A DNA stretch of 64,000 bases from Chryseobacterium sp. ZHDP1 (GCF_018603435.1 NZ_CP075682.1:4154001-4218000); one strand, 5' to 3'. Counted from the first letter of the stretch, positions 1-8,497 are shown. Notes: generated by a model not told the origin, from the sequence alone. Numbers and translations: made by a program.

Positions 1-1
1 T

Positions 2-82
2 TATACTTTTGATACGACGTACGGATATGCGCCGATGCAGAAAATAAGAGGTTTTTTGGGAGTGAAATATACTTTAAAATAG
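2..82 (+). CDS. C-terminal end of an outer-membrane beta-barrel protein (partial, 5' end outside window)
   Basis: The first 82 bases hold an open frame ending in TAG at 80-82 that encodes 26 residues finishing GFLGVKYTLK. Alternating aromatic and polar residues with a terminal strand of this kind are typical of TonB-dependent receptors and other outer-membrane barrels of Bacteroidota, which end in an aromatic-rich beta strand recognised by the BAM complex. Only this tail is visible, so the family assignment is an inference from a short piece. Confidence 0.45.
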   Translation, partial: YTFDTTYGYAPMQKIRGFLGVKYTLK

Positions 83-279
83 TTGTGAATTTTAACGCAA
101 AGATTTTTCTAATGAACAAGAATATTTTTAGAAAGCAAAGGCAAATAAATTTGCTTCACGAAGCGTAAGGAAAAGCTTCATCAAATCAACCTGTTGATCC
201 ATCTTTGCTCACTTATATGAAATAGAAAAAATTAAAACTTTGCGTTTAAAAGATTTTTATAAGAAAAAACATATATAAA

Positions 280-747
280 ATGAAAAGCCTAACGATATTT
301 TTATTTTTAATGTTGATGCCGTGTTTTTGTCTTTCGCAGATGAAAACCGGCACTTTTTCGGATTTGGAAATTCAGCAGAAGGAAGATCCTAAACCAATCA
401 TTATTCATCTTTATACAGATTGGTGCAGTGTCTGTAAAATCGAGAAATTCAATTTAAATAAGGATAAAGAACTGGTTGAACTCATCAATCAGCATTTCTA
501 TATTATCAATTTTGAAGCCGAAAAAACAAAACAGAACATCCGTTTTTTAGGAAAAGAATACCATTATCTGTCTAACGGAAACTCGGGAATTCATGAGCTG
601 GCTCTGGCTTTATCAAAGAATAAAAGTCAGCCGGTTTATCCTTTGTGGATTATTTTGGATAAATATGGAAATTTGATTGAATATCATGAAGGATTGTTTA
701 CACCTGAAGGATTAAAGAAGAAACTCAAAAAGGTTTTGAACAAATGA
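280..747 (+). CDS. Exported thioredoxin-fold protein
   Basis: A 155-residue protein with a hydrophobic N-terminal signal (about residues 1-19) followed by a thioredoxin-like domain. The redox motif WCSVC lies at residues 48-52 after a beta strand (IIHLYTD), which places the CxxC at the start of the first helix as in thioredoxins; a proline-containing strand (QPVYPLWIILD) near residue 120 fits the cis-Pro loop. The length and lack of extra domains match small periplasmic thioredoxin_7-like proteins of Flavobacteriia that reduce or isomerise disulfides in the envelope. The substrate is not indicated by neighbours; the gene stands alone between an outer-membrane protein and a palindrome-bearing gap. 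Confidence 0.75.
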   Translation: MKSLTIFLFLMLMPCFCLSQMKTGTFSDLEIQQKEDPKPIIIHLYTDWCSVCKIEKFNLNKDKELVELINQHFYIINFEAEKTKQNIRFLGKEYHYLSNGNSGIHELALALSKNKSQPVYPLWIILDKYGNLIEYHEGLFTPEGLKKKLKKVLNK

Positions 748-786
748 TTTTGTTTAGCAGATTGATTGGAAGCTGTAGATTTCTAC

Positions 787-893
787 GTTACGCTTCGGCT
801 CCGCTCAGCGTACGAAAGGTCACCAATACAAATATTTTATTAGAGAGGAAATAAGGAGTCTTCTTACAGTACGCTTCGGCTCCGCTCAGCGTA
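787..893. repeat. Two copies of a palindromic intergenic repeat (TCGGCTCCGCTC-loop family)
   Basis: Near-identical hairpin units lie at about 787-813 and 867-893. Each has a stem starting TACGCT and closing AGCGTA around the loop TCGGCTCCGCTC. Related units occur at 12546, 12621, 13058, 13135 and 13207, and one sits inside a coding region at 14152. They look like small REP-like palindromes scattered through the genome; a terminator role for the flanking convergent genes is possible. Confidence 0.7.
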
Positions 894-993
894 CAGCAGA
901 AGGTTACCAATACAAATATTCCTCATCTATTTTAATAGAGAGGAAATTTTTTACTTCAAAATGATGAAGGGTTATAAAATCGGGGGAGAGGTT

Positions 994-1359
994 TTATTTT
1001 AAAAGCACCGCAGCAATCGCCAGAATTGCCGGTAACGCCTGAACAAAAAATATTTTCTTCGTGGCAGAAATAGCACCATAAATTCCGGCAACGGCAACAC
1101 ATCCTAAGAAAAATAAAGCGATATTCGTCTGCCATTTCGGATCTTCGATGAAGAATGACCAGATGAGTCCGGCAGCAAGAAAACCGTTGTAGAGTCCCTG
1201 ATTGGCGGCTAAACCTTTGGTCGGTTTAAACATTTCGGGAGGCAAAGCTGCCTTGAAAACTTCTTTTCCTTTGGTTTCCCAGGCAAACATTTCCATCCAG
1301 AGAATATAAAGGTGTTCGAGGGCAACAGCGGCGATGAGTATTTTAGCTACAATTTCCAT
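994..1359 (-). CDS. DUF1304 family small membrane protein
   Basis: A 121-residue polytopic membrane protein with about four hydrophobic segments and conserved N-terminal features (EHLYILWMEMFAWET) of the DUF1304 family. The family is known from many bacteria, has no proven biochemical role, and its members are near this length. It is transcribed divergently from the Crp/Fnr gene at 1429, with about 70 bp between the starts, so the two may share a control region. No lipobox or enzymatic motif is seen. The start at 1359 gives the complete first membrane helix. Confidence 0.75.
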   Translation of the reverse strand: MEIVAKILIAAVALEHLYILWMEMFAWETKGKEVFKAALPPEMFKPTKGLAANQGLYNGFLAAGLIWSFFIEDPKWQTNIALFFLGCVAVAGIYGAISATKKIFFVQALPAILAIAAVLLK

Positions 1360-1428
1360 AATTTACGTTTTTGTTTTGTAAAACTAAAAAAATAAAGTTA
1401 AGTTTGGTTATACAATTTTCAAAAAAAA

Positions 1429-2001
1429 ATGGAAACTTTCAGGCAGCATTTGGAAAAATTTATTTCGGTAACCGATGATGAATTTTCTTCCATTCATTCA
1501 TTTTTTCAGCCGATGGATAGTAAGAAGAAACAGAATCTGATGACCGAAGGAGAAATCTGCCGGTCGATGTATTTCGTGGTAAAAGGCTGTCTGAGAAAAT
1601 TTTTCATCAATGAAAAAGGAGTGGAGCAGACTACGGAATTTGCAATTGAAAACTGGTGGATCACCGATACTTTTGCGTATGAAAGACAATCTGTCTCCAA
1701 TTTTTCAATCCAGTCGGTCGAGAAATCACACATTTTAAAAATTGATTTAAAAGATCAGGAAGAACTGCTGAAAAAGCATCCCGTTATGGAGCGGTATTTC
1801 AGGATGATCTACCAGAGAGCGTATGCCGCTTCAGAAAGACGCATCCGTTATCTTTATGAATTTTCACGCGAAGAACTGTATGTGCATTTCAGTACCCAAT
1901 ATCCGTGGTTTATCCAGAGAATTCCGCAATATTTAGTGGCTTCTTTTTTAGGCTTTACTCCGGAATATTTAAGCGAAATCAGGGCGAAATTACGTTCTTA
2001 A
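1429..2001 (+). CDS. Crp/Fnr family transcriptional regulator
   Basis: A 190-residue protein with an N-terminal cyclic-nucleotide-binding-like beta barrel (around residues 30-125, containing KGCLRKFFINEKG) and a short C-terminal helical part that keeps the recognition-helix-like segment ASFLGFTPEYLSEIRAKL. This compact form is common in Flavobacteriia, where such one-domain-plus-HTH proteins are annotated as Crp/Fnr regulators and usually lack the arginine needed for cAMP binding. The AhpD-like gene 66 bp downstream in the same direction is probably co-transcribed and may be its target. The effector cannot be told from the sequence. Confidence 0.85.
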   Translation: METFRQHLEKFISVTDDEFSSIHSFFQPMDSKKKQNLMTEGEICRSMYFVVKGCLRKFFINEKGVEQTTEFAIENWWITDTFAYERQSVSNFSIQSVEKSHILKIDLKDQEELLKKHPVMERYFRMIYQRAYAASERRIRYLYEFSREELYVHFSTQYPWFIQRIPQYLVASFLGFTPEYLSEIRAKLRS

Positions 2002-2066
2002 ACCAGTTTAAGTTTTTTACAGACATCAAACCGGAACTTTGTCTCAGAAATTTAAACCAAAATATT

Positions 2067-2510
2067 ATGAGTGCAAGATTCAACTGGACAACCGTTCATC
2101 CTGCGGCATACAAAGCGGGAATAGGCATGGAAACTTCTCTTCAGAACAGCTTTTTAAGTCCGATTCAGAAAGAATTAATCAAAATCAGAGCTTCGCAGAT
2201 CAACGGATGTGCTTTCTGTCTGGATATGCATACGAAAGATGCATTGAAATACGGCGAAACACCGCAAAGAATTTTCCTGCTGAATGCGTGGAGAGATGCA
2301 AAAGAACTTTACACGGAGGAAGAACAGGTTATTTTGATGATAGCGGAAGAAATTACGTTAATCAGTGAGAAAGGATTAACCGAAGAAACCTATCAGAAGG
2401 CAAAAGAACTTTTTGATGAAACCCAGATTTCAGATATTATTATGGCAGGTATTGTGATTAATATGTGGAACAGAATTGCCATTTCTACCCATATGCCGAT
2501 CGGAAAATAG
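2067..2510 (+). CDS. AhpD-like carboxymuconolactone decarboxylase family protein
   Basis: The ATG at 2067 gives a 147-residue protein starting MSARFNW, the usual length of the family; an upstream in-frame start at 1905 would lie inside the preceding Crp/Fnr gene and is not used here. The active-site pattern C48-AF-C51-LDM-H55 is the CxxC...H signature of AhpD-like alkylhydroperoxidases, which use the cysteine pair to reduce peroxides or to relay electrons from a partner. It follows the Crp/Fnr gene on the same strand, so a redox-responsive operon is plausible. A strong hairpin terminator follows at 2535. Confidence 0.85.
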   Translation: MSARFNWTTVHPAAYKAGIGMETSLQNSFLSPIQKELIKIRASQINGCAFCLDMHTKDALKYGETPQRIFLLNAWRDAKELYTEEEQVILMIAEEITLISEKGLTEETYQKAKELFDETQISDIIMAGIVINMWNRIAISTHMPIGK

Positions 2511-2534
2511 ATTTTAATGCAAATAGTAAAAAAC

Positions 2535-2566
2535 AAAAGAGCTTTCCATATCTGAAAAGCTCTTTT
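2535..2566 (+). terminator. Rho-independent terminator after the AhpD-like gene
   Basis: AAAAGAGCTTT and AAAAGCTCTTTT form an 11-bp stem around a 9-base loop, 25 bp after the stop codon of the gene ending at 2510. The next 225 bases up to 2791 are AT-rich and hold no recognisable gene. Confidence 0.7.
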
Positions 2567-2791
2567 CATTATTAAATCTGTTTAAACTTTTTATTTAACC
2601 GCAAAAGTCAAAAAAGATCAACTGAACTTTTATTTAAAAGTTGGTGATTATAAATAAAAAAAAGGTCACAATAGTTTTTAAAAATCTTTGATTTTTATTC
2701 TTTTGAGCACTTTGATTATTCTGGAAATTCGCTTTATCATTATCTTTTGTCCCTTGTGCGGTTTATTCTGAATTTGTTTAAACTATTCTGT

Positions 2792-3544
2792 TTATTTTTT
2801 CAATTCCTTTAGAATTTCTTCGCCTACACTTTTTGCAGACTGAGGATTCTGTCCGGTAATTACCCTCTGGTCGCTCACTGCATGAACCTGCCAAAGTCCG
2901 GATTTTTCGAATTTTGCGCCTCTTTCTTTCAGCTTATCTTCCAGAAGGAAAGGAACCACGTTGGTTAATTTCACTTCAGCTTCTTCTTCGTTAGTGAAAG
3001 AATTGATCTTTTTACCGTCAACCAGATATTTACCGTTATTCAGTCTGATGTTGACCAAACCTGCCGGACCGTGGCAGACTGCTGCAACCACACCGCCGTT
3101 TTCATAAATTTGAGAAGCGATGGAAGCCAGTTCGGTGTTGTCTGCAAAATCCCACATCGCACCATGACCTCCCGCATAAAATATTGCTTTATAGTCTTCC
3201 GGATTCACTTCCGATGGTTTCATGGAATGATCGATCTTGTTTTTATACTTTTCGTTTTCCCAGAATTCTTTATTTACAGGATCTTTCAGATCAAATCCGT
3301 CTACCGGAGAAGTTCCGCCTTTCGGGCTTACAAAATCTATTTCATATCCTGCTTTGTGAAGAACTTCCCATGGATGAGCCACTTCCCCCAGATAATATCC
3401 TGTTTTTTCACCGGTGTCGCCTTTTGTTCCATGACTGGTAATGACGAACAAAATTTTCTTTTCCATATTTTTAAACTTTTTGGTTTGTGCCTGCATAAAT
3501 CCTGCCATAAAGATGACAAGGACGAGTAATATTAATTTTTTCAT
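2792..3544 (-). CDS. Exported DJ-1/PfpI (Hsp31-like) family protein
   Basis: A 250-residue protein with an N-terminal signal (residues 1-20, ending MQAQ) and a DJ-1/PfpI domain. The nucleophile elbow is AAVCHGPAG with Cys157-His158, and a conserved glutamate at Glu54 (GEVAHPWE) matches the Hsp31 subgroup, whose members act as glutathione-independent glyoxalase III or deglycase/chaperones. An internal Met at about residue 27 would give a cytoplasmic form, but the upstream signal sequence is convincing. It follows a quinone reductase and a YgiN-like monooxygenase on the same strand; together they suggest defence against reactive carbonyls and quinones. The exact activity is inferred. Confidence 0.85.
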   Translation of the reverse strand: MKKLILLVLVIFMAGFMQAQTKKFKNMEKKILFVITSHGTKGDTGEKTGYYLGEVAHPWEVLHKAGYEIDFVSPKGGTSPVDGFDLKDPVNKEFWENEKYKNKIDHSMKPSEVNPEDYKAIFYAGGHGAMWDFADNTELASIASQIYENGGVVAAVCHGPAGLVNIRLNNGKYLVDGKKINSFTNEEEAEVKLTNVVPFLLEDKLKERGAKFEKSGLWQVHAVSDQRVITGQNPQSAKSVGEEILKELKK

Positions 3545-3596
3545 GCTGATATTTACTGTTAAATAGACTGTTGAAATTCAGTTGTTTAATAGTGTT

Positions 3597-3884
3597 TTAA
3601 ATAATTTCTGTTAAATAAATCTGTGGTTGCTCCTGAAGCTTTTCATTCACTAATTCTCCAAAAGCTTTGATGTAAGGCTGCTCGTTATGTTTTGCTAAAC
3701 CTTCCTCGTTTTTCCAGATTTCATAAAATATAAACTGGTTTTTATCTTCAATTCCCTGGTGAAGCGTATAAAGTTCGTTGGCTTCCTCTTTCACCGTCTC
3801 TTTCACCATATTCTGAAGAACTTCCAGAACTTCGGCTCTATATTCTTCTCTGGCTTTAATAACTGCGGTTAAATAAATCTTCAT
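3597..3884 (-). CDS. YgiN-like antibiotic biosynthesis monooxygenase (quinol monooxygenase) domain protein
   Basis: A 95-residue single ABM domain protein (ferredoxin-like alpha/beta fold) with the characteristic stretch FIFYEIWKNEEGLAKHNEQP. Family members of this size include E. coli YgiN, which oxidises menadiol to menadione and is paired with MdaB. Here the start codon overlaps the stop of the MdaB-like gene by one base (TAATG), so the two are translationally coupled and probably form the same quinone redox pair. The residue pattern does not prove substrate. Confidence 0.8.
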   Translation of the reverse strand: MKIYLTAVIKAREEYRAEVLEVLQNMVKETVKEEANELYTLHQGIEDKNQFIFYEIWKNEEGLAKHNEQPYIKAFGELVNEKLQEQPQIYLTEII

Positions 3885-4498
3885 TACGCCAGCTGGGGTT
3901 TTAATTCTTTTTCAAAAACTTCGGTAAGATGCTCTCTGTACAGCTTCATATCTCTTTCTACATCAGCATTTTTTTCGACGTCATGGAAGTGGAAACTTTC
4001 TAATTTTTCAAGAGAAACGAAAGCATTCATCCGGTGGAATCCAAATAACGGTCCATTGTCTACACTGGTTTCATTAAAAAATTCTCCCGGTAGCGTAAAT
4101 GCTGTTGCAGGCGCATTCCAGCTTGTGGTTACCATATATTTTCTTCCACCAAGCATTCCTCCCGTTCCGTAATTGATCTTTGGATTATCGGCGCTTCTTC
4201 CGTCGCTCATATAAATTCCTTTGGCGTGTCCTGCGGTGAAGACTTCATCAATATATTTTTTAAGACCGTTCGGTAACTGGAACCACCAGATCGGAGTGTG
4301 ATAAATAATATAATCTGCCCACACAAATTTTGCCACTTCTTCATTTTTATCATACCCTTCGTCTACGTTAGTGATCTTTACTTCTACATTTTCAAAGTTC
4401 TTAAGTACTTCTAAAGTGTTCTCTGCGATGGTCTGATTATATTTTCCTCCGGAATGTCCGAAATTCTGTCCTCCGTTGATAATTAATACTTTTTTCAT
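3884..4498 (-). CDS. MdaB-like NAD(P)H-dependent quinone oxidoreductase
   Basis: A 204-residue flavodoxin-like protein beginning MKKVLIINGGQNFGHSGG, with a central YHTPIWWFQLP segment and TSWNAPATAF, which are hallmarks of the MdaB / NQO1-like FAD-dependent family that performs two-electron reduction of quinones. It is the first gene of a three-gene operon (with the YgiN-like and DJ-1-like genes) read away from a LysR-type regulator whose gene starts at 4724. The 225-bp divergent region is the likely regulator binding site. Confidence 0.85.
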   Translation of the reverse strand: MKKVLIINGGQNFGHSGGKYNQTIAENTLEVLKNFENVEVKITNVDEGYDKNEEVAKFVWADYIIYHTPIWWFQLPNGLKKYIDEVFTAGHAKGIYMSDGRSADNPKINYGTGGMLGGRKYMVTTSWNAPATAFTLPGEFFNETSVDNGPLFGFHRMNAFVSLEKLESFHFHDVEKNADVERDMKLYREHLTEVFEKELKPQLA

Positions 4499-4696
4499 TG
4501 CTTTTATGATTGTTAAAATTTTACAGGGACAAAGGTATTGGCTAAATTGCTATAAGAAAAATAATAAAAATTATACCTAAGTATTATTTAAATGATAATT
4601 AGTATATGTAATTGATTATCAGTTTTTTATTTTAAATATAGACCGCCTTTATCGCTTTCATTGATGCTGAAAATATCATAATCATGATTATTTAGG

Positions 4697-4704
4697 TACA
4701 TTTG
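4697..4704 (+). promoter_or_regulatory. -7 promoter box of the LysR-type regulator gene
   Basis: TACATTTG matches the Bacteroidota -7 consensus TAnnTTTG, 19 bp before the ATG at 4724, giving a leader of roughly a dozen bases. It lies in the divergent spacer with the MdaB operon; the palindromic ATACCTAAGTAT around 4573 is a candidate regulator site but was not tested. Confidence 0.55.
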
Positions 4705-4723
4705 CATCATAAAAGTAATACCT

Positions 4724-5635
4724 ATGGTTAATTTAGAATGGTACAGAACTTTTAAGGCAATCTATAAAACAGGAACGCTTACCGAAGCTGCGGATACCCT
4801 GTTTATTTCGCAGCCGGGCGTAAGTCTGCATCTCAGTTCGCTTGAAGCGTATGTCGGATATAAATTATTCGACAGAACCGGAAGGAGAATGATTCCGACG
4901 GAAAGAGGAAAGGTTTTGTATAATGCGATTACGGAACCGCTGGCAAAACTGGAAGAGGTAGAAAAAAACTTTCAGAAATCGACAGAGAAACTCACGCCTA
5001 CCATCAGTGTCGGCATGTGTTTTGAAACGTTTCAGACAACGCTGGAGCAGTATGTTTCCAGTCTGCCGTTCAATCTGATCATCAGTTTCGGAGAATACCG
5101 CGAAATGCTCGATCAATTAGATAAAGGAATTTTAGATTTAATCATTACTCCCAAAAAAGGAGTTTCGCCGAATATTGAGCATGAAGCATTTTCTTCCGAA
5201 CAGATCATTCTTGTGGGAGGAAAAGAGGTTGATAAAGAGGAGTTTGAAATTATTTTAAATGAAAAAGGAATCGAACACGCGGAAGAATGGCTGAAAAATG
5301 AAAAATGGTACGGAACAGCGGGAGATATGGAGCATCTTTTTCAGTTCTGGATCCTGAATTTCGGGCATAAACCGAACTTCCGTCCCAATTATATCGTTCC
5401 GAACCTGAATTCAATTGTGCGTTGTCTGAAAGGTGGAACGGGTTTGGCGGTGGTTCCTGATTTTCTCTGCAAAAAGGAAATTGAAAACGGAGAAGTACAA
5501 CTGATCTGGGAAGGTGAAAAACCATTGAAAAACACGCTGTATTTCGGATGCCGGAAGAAAACGAATTATCAGACGGAGATCGATCATATCAAAACACTTT
5601 TCAGGAAGATGATGGGAAAAGAAATTGAGATTTAA
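4724..5635 (+). CDS. LysR family transcriptional regulator
   Basis: A 303-residue protein with an N-terminal winged helix-turn-helix (residues about 1-60: LEWYRTFKAIYKTGTLTEAA then LFISQPGVSLHLSSLE) and a C-terminal periplasmic-binding-like effector domain. Full LysR length. It is divergent from the MdaB/YgiN/DJ-1 operon and is followed 27 bp later by an aldo/keto reductase, so it probably regulates both in response to a quinone or electrophile. That role is inferred from gene order. Confidence 0.9.
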   Translation: MVNLEWYRTFKAIYKTGTLTEAADTLFISQPGVSLHLSSLEAYVGYKLFDRTGRRMIPTERGKVLYNAITEPLAKLEEVEKNFQKSTEKLTPTISVGMCFETFQTTLEQYVSSLPFNLIISFGEYREMLDQLDKGILDLIITPKKGVSPNIEHEAFSSEQIILVGGKEVDKEEFEIILNEKGIEHAEEWLKNEKWYGTAGDMEHLFQFWILNFGHKPNFRPNYIVPNLNSIVRCLKGGTGLAVVPDFLCKKEIENGEVQLIWEGEKPLKNTLYFGCRKKTNYQTEIDHIKTLFRKMMGKEIEI

Positions 5636-5662
5636 CAAATTATAAATAGATAAATAACAAGT

Positions 5663-6538
5663 ATGCAAAAGAAAACATACACAGGACAGCCTGTAATTAC
5701 ACTGAACAACGGAGTGGATATTCCGGCTTTAGGATTCGGGGTTTGGCAGATGGAAGATATGCAGGAATGTGAAAATGCGGTGATCAAGGCCATTGAAACC
5801 GGCTACAGAATGATCGACACGGCTTCCATTTACCAGAATGAAACCGCAGTAGGAAATGCGATTAAAAACAGCGGAACAGACCGTGAAGAATTATTCATTA
5901 CTTCAAAACTTTGGGTTCAGGATACTTCTTATGAGCAGGCGAAAGGCGCTTTTCAGAGAACTTTAGACCGACTGCAGCTGGATTATCTTGATATGTACCT
6001 TATTCACTGGCCGTACTCTGATTTTAAAGGAGCGTGGAAAGCGATGGAAGAACTGTATCAGGAAGGAAAAATAAAAGCAATCGGAGTTTGTAATTTTCCG
6101 GAGGATAAAATGGAAGAACTAAAAGCGGATGCAACGGTACTTCCTGTCATCAACCAGATCGAGCTGCACCCGATTTTCCAGCAGAAAGAACTTCAGGTGT
6201 ACAACAGAGAAAATAACATTATCACGCAGCCATGGAGTCCGCTTGGAAACGGAAACGCCGGATTACTGGATAATCAGGATCTTAAATCAATCGGCGAAAA
6301 ATACGGAAAAACGGTGGCGCAGGTAATTTTAAGATGGCATTTACAGGAAGGATTCTGCGTGATTCCTAAATCGGTTACCCCTTCCAGAATTGAAGAAAAC
6401 TTCAATGTTTTTGATTTTGAATTAACCGAAGATGAAATGAATGTGGTTCGTTCTTTAGACACCGGAAAAAGATTATTCTTCGATCCGAAAGATCCGGAAT
6501 GGGAGCAGAAAATGCTGAAATCGGTAGCGGATATTTAA
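5663..6538 (+). CDS. Aldo/keto reductase
   Basis: A 291-residue TIM-barrel reductase. The catalytic tetrad is visible as Asp52, Tyr57, Lys82 and His115 (YLIHWP), and the C-terminal NADPH-binding signature IPKSVTPSRIEENFNVFDF is intact. Length and motifs fit AKR family members related to 2,5-diketo-D-gluconate or methylglyoxal reductases that reduce aldehydes in the cytosol. It is co-directional with the LysR gene just upstream, so it probably belongs to the same stress response as the divergent MdaB operon. Confidence 0.9.
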   Translation: MQKKTYTGQPVITLNNGVDIPALGFGVWQMEDMQECENAVIKAIETGYRMIDTASIYQNETAVGNAIKNSGTDREELFITSKLWVQDTSYEQAKGAFQRTLDRLQLDYLDMYLIHWPYSDFKGAWKAMEELYQEGKIKAIGVCNFPEDKMEELKADATVLPVINQIELHPIFQQKELQVYNRENNIITQPWSPLGNGNAGLLDNQDLKSIGEKYGKTVAQVILRWHLQEGFCVIPKSVTPSRIEENFNVFDFELTEDEMNVVRSLDTGKRLFFDPKDPEWEQKMLKSVADI

Positions 6539-6544
6539 TATTCT

Positions 6545-7378
6545 ATGTGGAAAAAGTACGAAATAGAGGTTTACGAAGCTCTAAAGCTAGCTTATCCAGA
6601 ATGTGAAATAGAGTTTAATGATTCGATTTTAGGTATTTATAGCAAAGCTGAAAGACAAATTGATTTTTCTATTAGAGGAACAATTGCTGGAAAAAGAATA
6701 TTAGGTATTGTGGACTGTAAGTTCTATAATAAGAATGTTGATGTGAAAGGAGTTGAAAGTTTTATAGGAATGAGCCAAGATGTGAATGCAAATTTTGGTT
6801 TTTTAATTACAAATAACGGATATTCACAAGCATCAAAGAACAGAATAAAATTTTCTAATATAAAACTAGATATTTTAAAATTTAATGAGTTTGGAAAAAT
6901 AGATATTCCTGTCGATTATTTTTTTAATCAAAATATAAAGGGTTTGCAACTTTCTAAATATGAATTTATAAAAAGAAATAAGCATAACACAGCATATTTT
7001 GATTCTGAAAAATCTGATTATTTTAATAGAATTATTTGTTTCAAAGAAAGGTATGCAGAAACAGAATATTATGCTTATAAAAAGCTGTTAGAAAATACTA
7101 TAAAAGCTTTTAGAGATTTTGAACAATTAGATTTAATTAATATTTTTATTCCTGCAAATAAAGATAACGGCAATAAATATTCGTACAGTTGCGAAATTAA
7201 AAGACATATTATTCAAGATTTTTTAAAAATTAATATAGACTTTTTAAGAGATGATATCTTTAATTGGAGAGAGGATTTTTTAAAAAATTTAAATAAGGAT
7301 ACTGTATATAGTTTTGCGAGACAATTTGTAATGGAAGAGCCTTATCAAAATTACAATGATATCATTTGTAAGAAGTAA
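6545..7378 (+). CDS. Mrr-like restriction endonuclease domain protein
   Basis: A 277-residue protein starting only 6 bp after the aldo/keto reductase stop, but markedly more AT-rich than its neighbours, which suggests separate acquisition. The N-terminal half carries a PD-(D/E)xK-like core: a glutamate-containing helix, IDFSIRG, then ILGIVDCKFYNKNVDVKGVE, which resembles the Mrr_cat fold where Asp and xCK contribute the metal site. The C-terminal half is uncharacterised, lysine- and aromatic-rich. Known relatives cleave modified or foreign DNA; target and activity are unknown here. It ends at a terminator (7386). Confidence 0.6.
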   Translation: MWKKYEIEVYEALKLAYPECEIEFNDSILGIYSKAERQIDFSIRGTIAGKRILGIVDCKFYNKNVDVKGVESFIGMSQDVNANFGFLITNNGYSQASKNRIKFSNIKLDILKFNEFGKIDIPVDYFFNQNIKGLQLSKYEFIKRNKHNTAYFDSEKSDYFNRIICFKERYAETEYYAYKKLLENTIKAFRDFEQLDLINIFIPANKDNGNKYSYSCEIKRHIIQDFLKINIDFLRDDIFNWREDFLKNLNKDTVYSFARQFVMEEPYQNYNDIICKK

Positions 7379-7385
7379 ACAAAAA

Positions 7386-7417
7386 GAAGTAATAATTATT
7401 TATTGCTTCTTTTTTTA
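7386..7417 (+). terminator. Rho-independent terminator after the Mrr-like gene
   Basis: GAAGTAATAA pairs with TTATTGCTTC (9 of 10 positions) and is followed by a run of T residues, 8 bp after the stop codon. Confidence 0.65.
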
Positions 7418-7464
7418 TTAAAAAATATCATTTAACTTTACCATTATACTTAAAAACTAAAATT

Positions 7465-7734
7465 ATGGATACAAAAGTTAATGATCAGATCACCGATGCG
7501 GTGACTCAGGCTAATGTAAAAGTTTTAGGAGAGGCTCCTGCAGTGGCAATGGGAAATCTTTATCAGGCTATGGCACATTCTACAGGCATACTTTTTCAGA
7601 ATGCAGTAAGCGCTCAGAATCAGCAGAATATCTTGGCTCAGGCTGCTACGACACAAGGAGTGATGCAGATTTACAGCATCGATACAGTTGCGGATGCGAT
7701 TTCCATTACAAAAATATTGAATCCGGGCTCCTGA
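7465..7734 (+). CDS. RebB family (R-body / killing-trait) protein
   Basis: An 89-residue protein with the typical RebB sequence: DAVTQANVKVLGEAPA, then AMGNLYQAMAHSTG, an Ala/Gln-rich helix, and AATTQGVMQIYSIDTV. RebB-like proteins polymerise into R bodies, coiled protein ribbons known from Caedibacter that can unroll and rupture membranes. R-body loci normally have several small paralogues (RebA, B, C, D); only one is present here, with its own AT-rich upstream region and no obvious partner. Assignment to the family is strong; function as a ribbon in this organism is an inference. Confidence 0.85.
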   Translation: MDTKVNDQITDAVTQANVKVLGEAPAVAMGNLYQAMAHSTGILFQNAVSAQNQQNILAQAATTQGVMQIYSIDTVADAISITKILNPGS

Positions 7735-7872
7735 ATATTCAAAAATTTTTAAAAAACAAAAACATCTGATTTTTTTCGGCATAACATGTATAAGCCGTGA
7801 ATTTCATCTATTTTTGCGGACTTACAATACCTCTGTTTAAGAAATTAGACAGCAAGAATACTTTTTATCAAT

Positions 7873-8319
7873 ATGAACAAAATACTCATGTCATTTCTTC
7901 TGCTCTCTGTTATTTCCTGCACCGGAAGTGATGAAGATCAGAACACAGACAATAAATCTTCCATTATCGGAACATGGTATGTCGAAAAAACCGAGATTTA
8001 CAAATCTTTAAATCAGCAGATTCTGGTTTCTTTCTCAACGGAATGTCAGAAAATGAGCACCTACGAATTTACTTCTACCCATCTTTTCTCCATTTCTTTT
8101 GCGCAGAACAACAATACCTGCGAAAAAGCAAATGTTGTCACCCAAAAATACACGTTTAATCAGGCAAACAGTACATTCTGGTTTGAAGGGCAGGAAAAGT
8201 ATCCGTATTACATCACAAAGCTTAATGAATCTGATATGGTGGTAGAAGACCGCACTCAGGATTTCGACGGCGACGGAGCCAAAGATGTATTGAGGCGTTT
8301 TTATAAAAGAATCAAATAA
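7873..8319 (+). CDS. Lipocalin-like domain lipoprotein
   Basis: A 148-residue protein with a lipoprotein signal ending at Cys16 (LSVISC) and a small beta-barrel domain that begins with IIGTWYVEKTEIY, the GxW motif used by lipocalin_4/5-like families of Bacteroidota. The C-terminus carries an Asp-rich DFDGDGAKDVL stretch resembling a calcium-binding loop. Probably an outer-membrane or periplasmic-facing lipoprotein of unknown ligand. It stands alone. Confidence 0.7.
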   Translation: MNKILMSFLLLSVISCTGSDEDQNTDNKSSIIGTWYVEKTEIYKSLNQQILVSFSTECQKMSTYEFTSTHLFSISFAQNNNTCEKANVVTQKYTFNQANSTFWFEGQEKYPYYITKLNESDMVVEDRTQDFDGDGAKDVLRRFYKRIK

Positions 8320-8382
8320 AATAATCGACTTATCCTTTTAATTATTATTGGAGAACAACAATGAGCAGGCGGTTTATAATAG

Positions 8383-8461
8383 TGTCCCTTCGACAAGCTC
8401 AGGGTGACATCCCGAATACTAACCGCAATATTAAACATTGTCAGGCTGAGCCTGTCGAAGC
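8383..8461. repeat. Paired palindromic repeat with CTTCGACAAGCTCAG core
   Basis: A copy at about 8387-8407 (CCTTCGACAAGCTCAGGGTG) and an inverted partner at about 8441-8461 (CAGGCTGAGCCTGTCGAAG) can fold into one long hairpin. A related pair flanks 59183-59277. These are short dispersed intergenic palindromes. Confidence 0.6.
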
Positions 8462-8497
8462 CTTTATGAGTAAAAAGGGGTAAGTCAATAAAATAAA

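Noticed and set aside
1905..2066. Longer N-terminus for the AhpD-like protein
   Set aside because: It would lie inside the Crp/Fnr gene and adds no conserved residues; the ATG at 2067 gives the normal family length.
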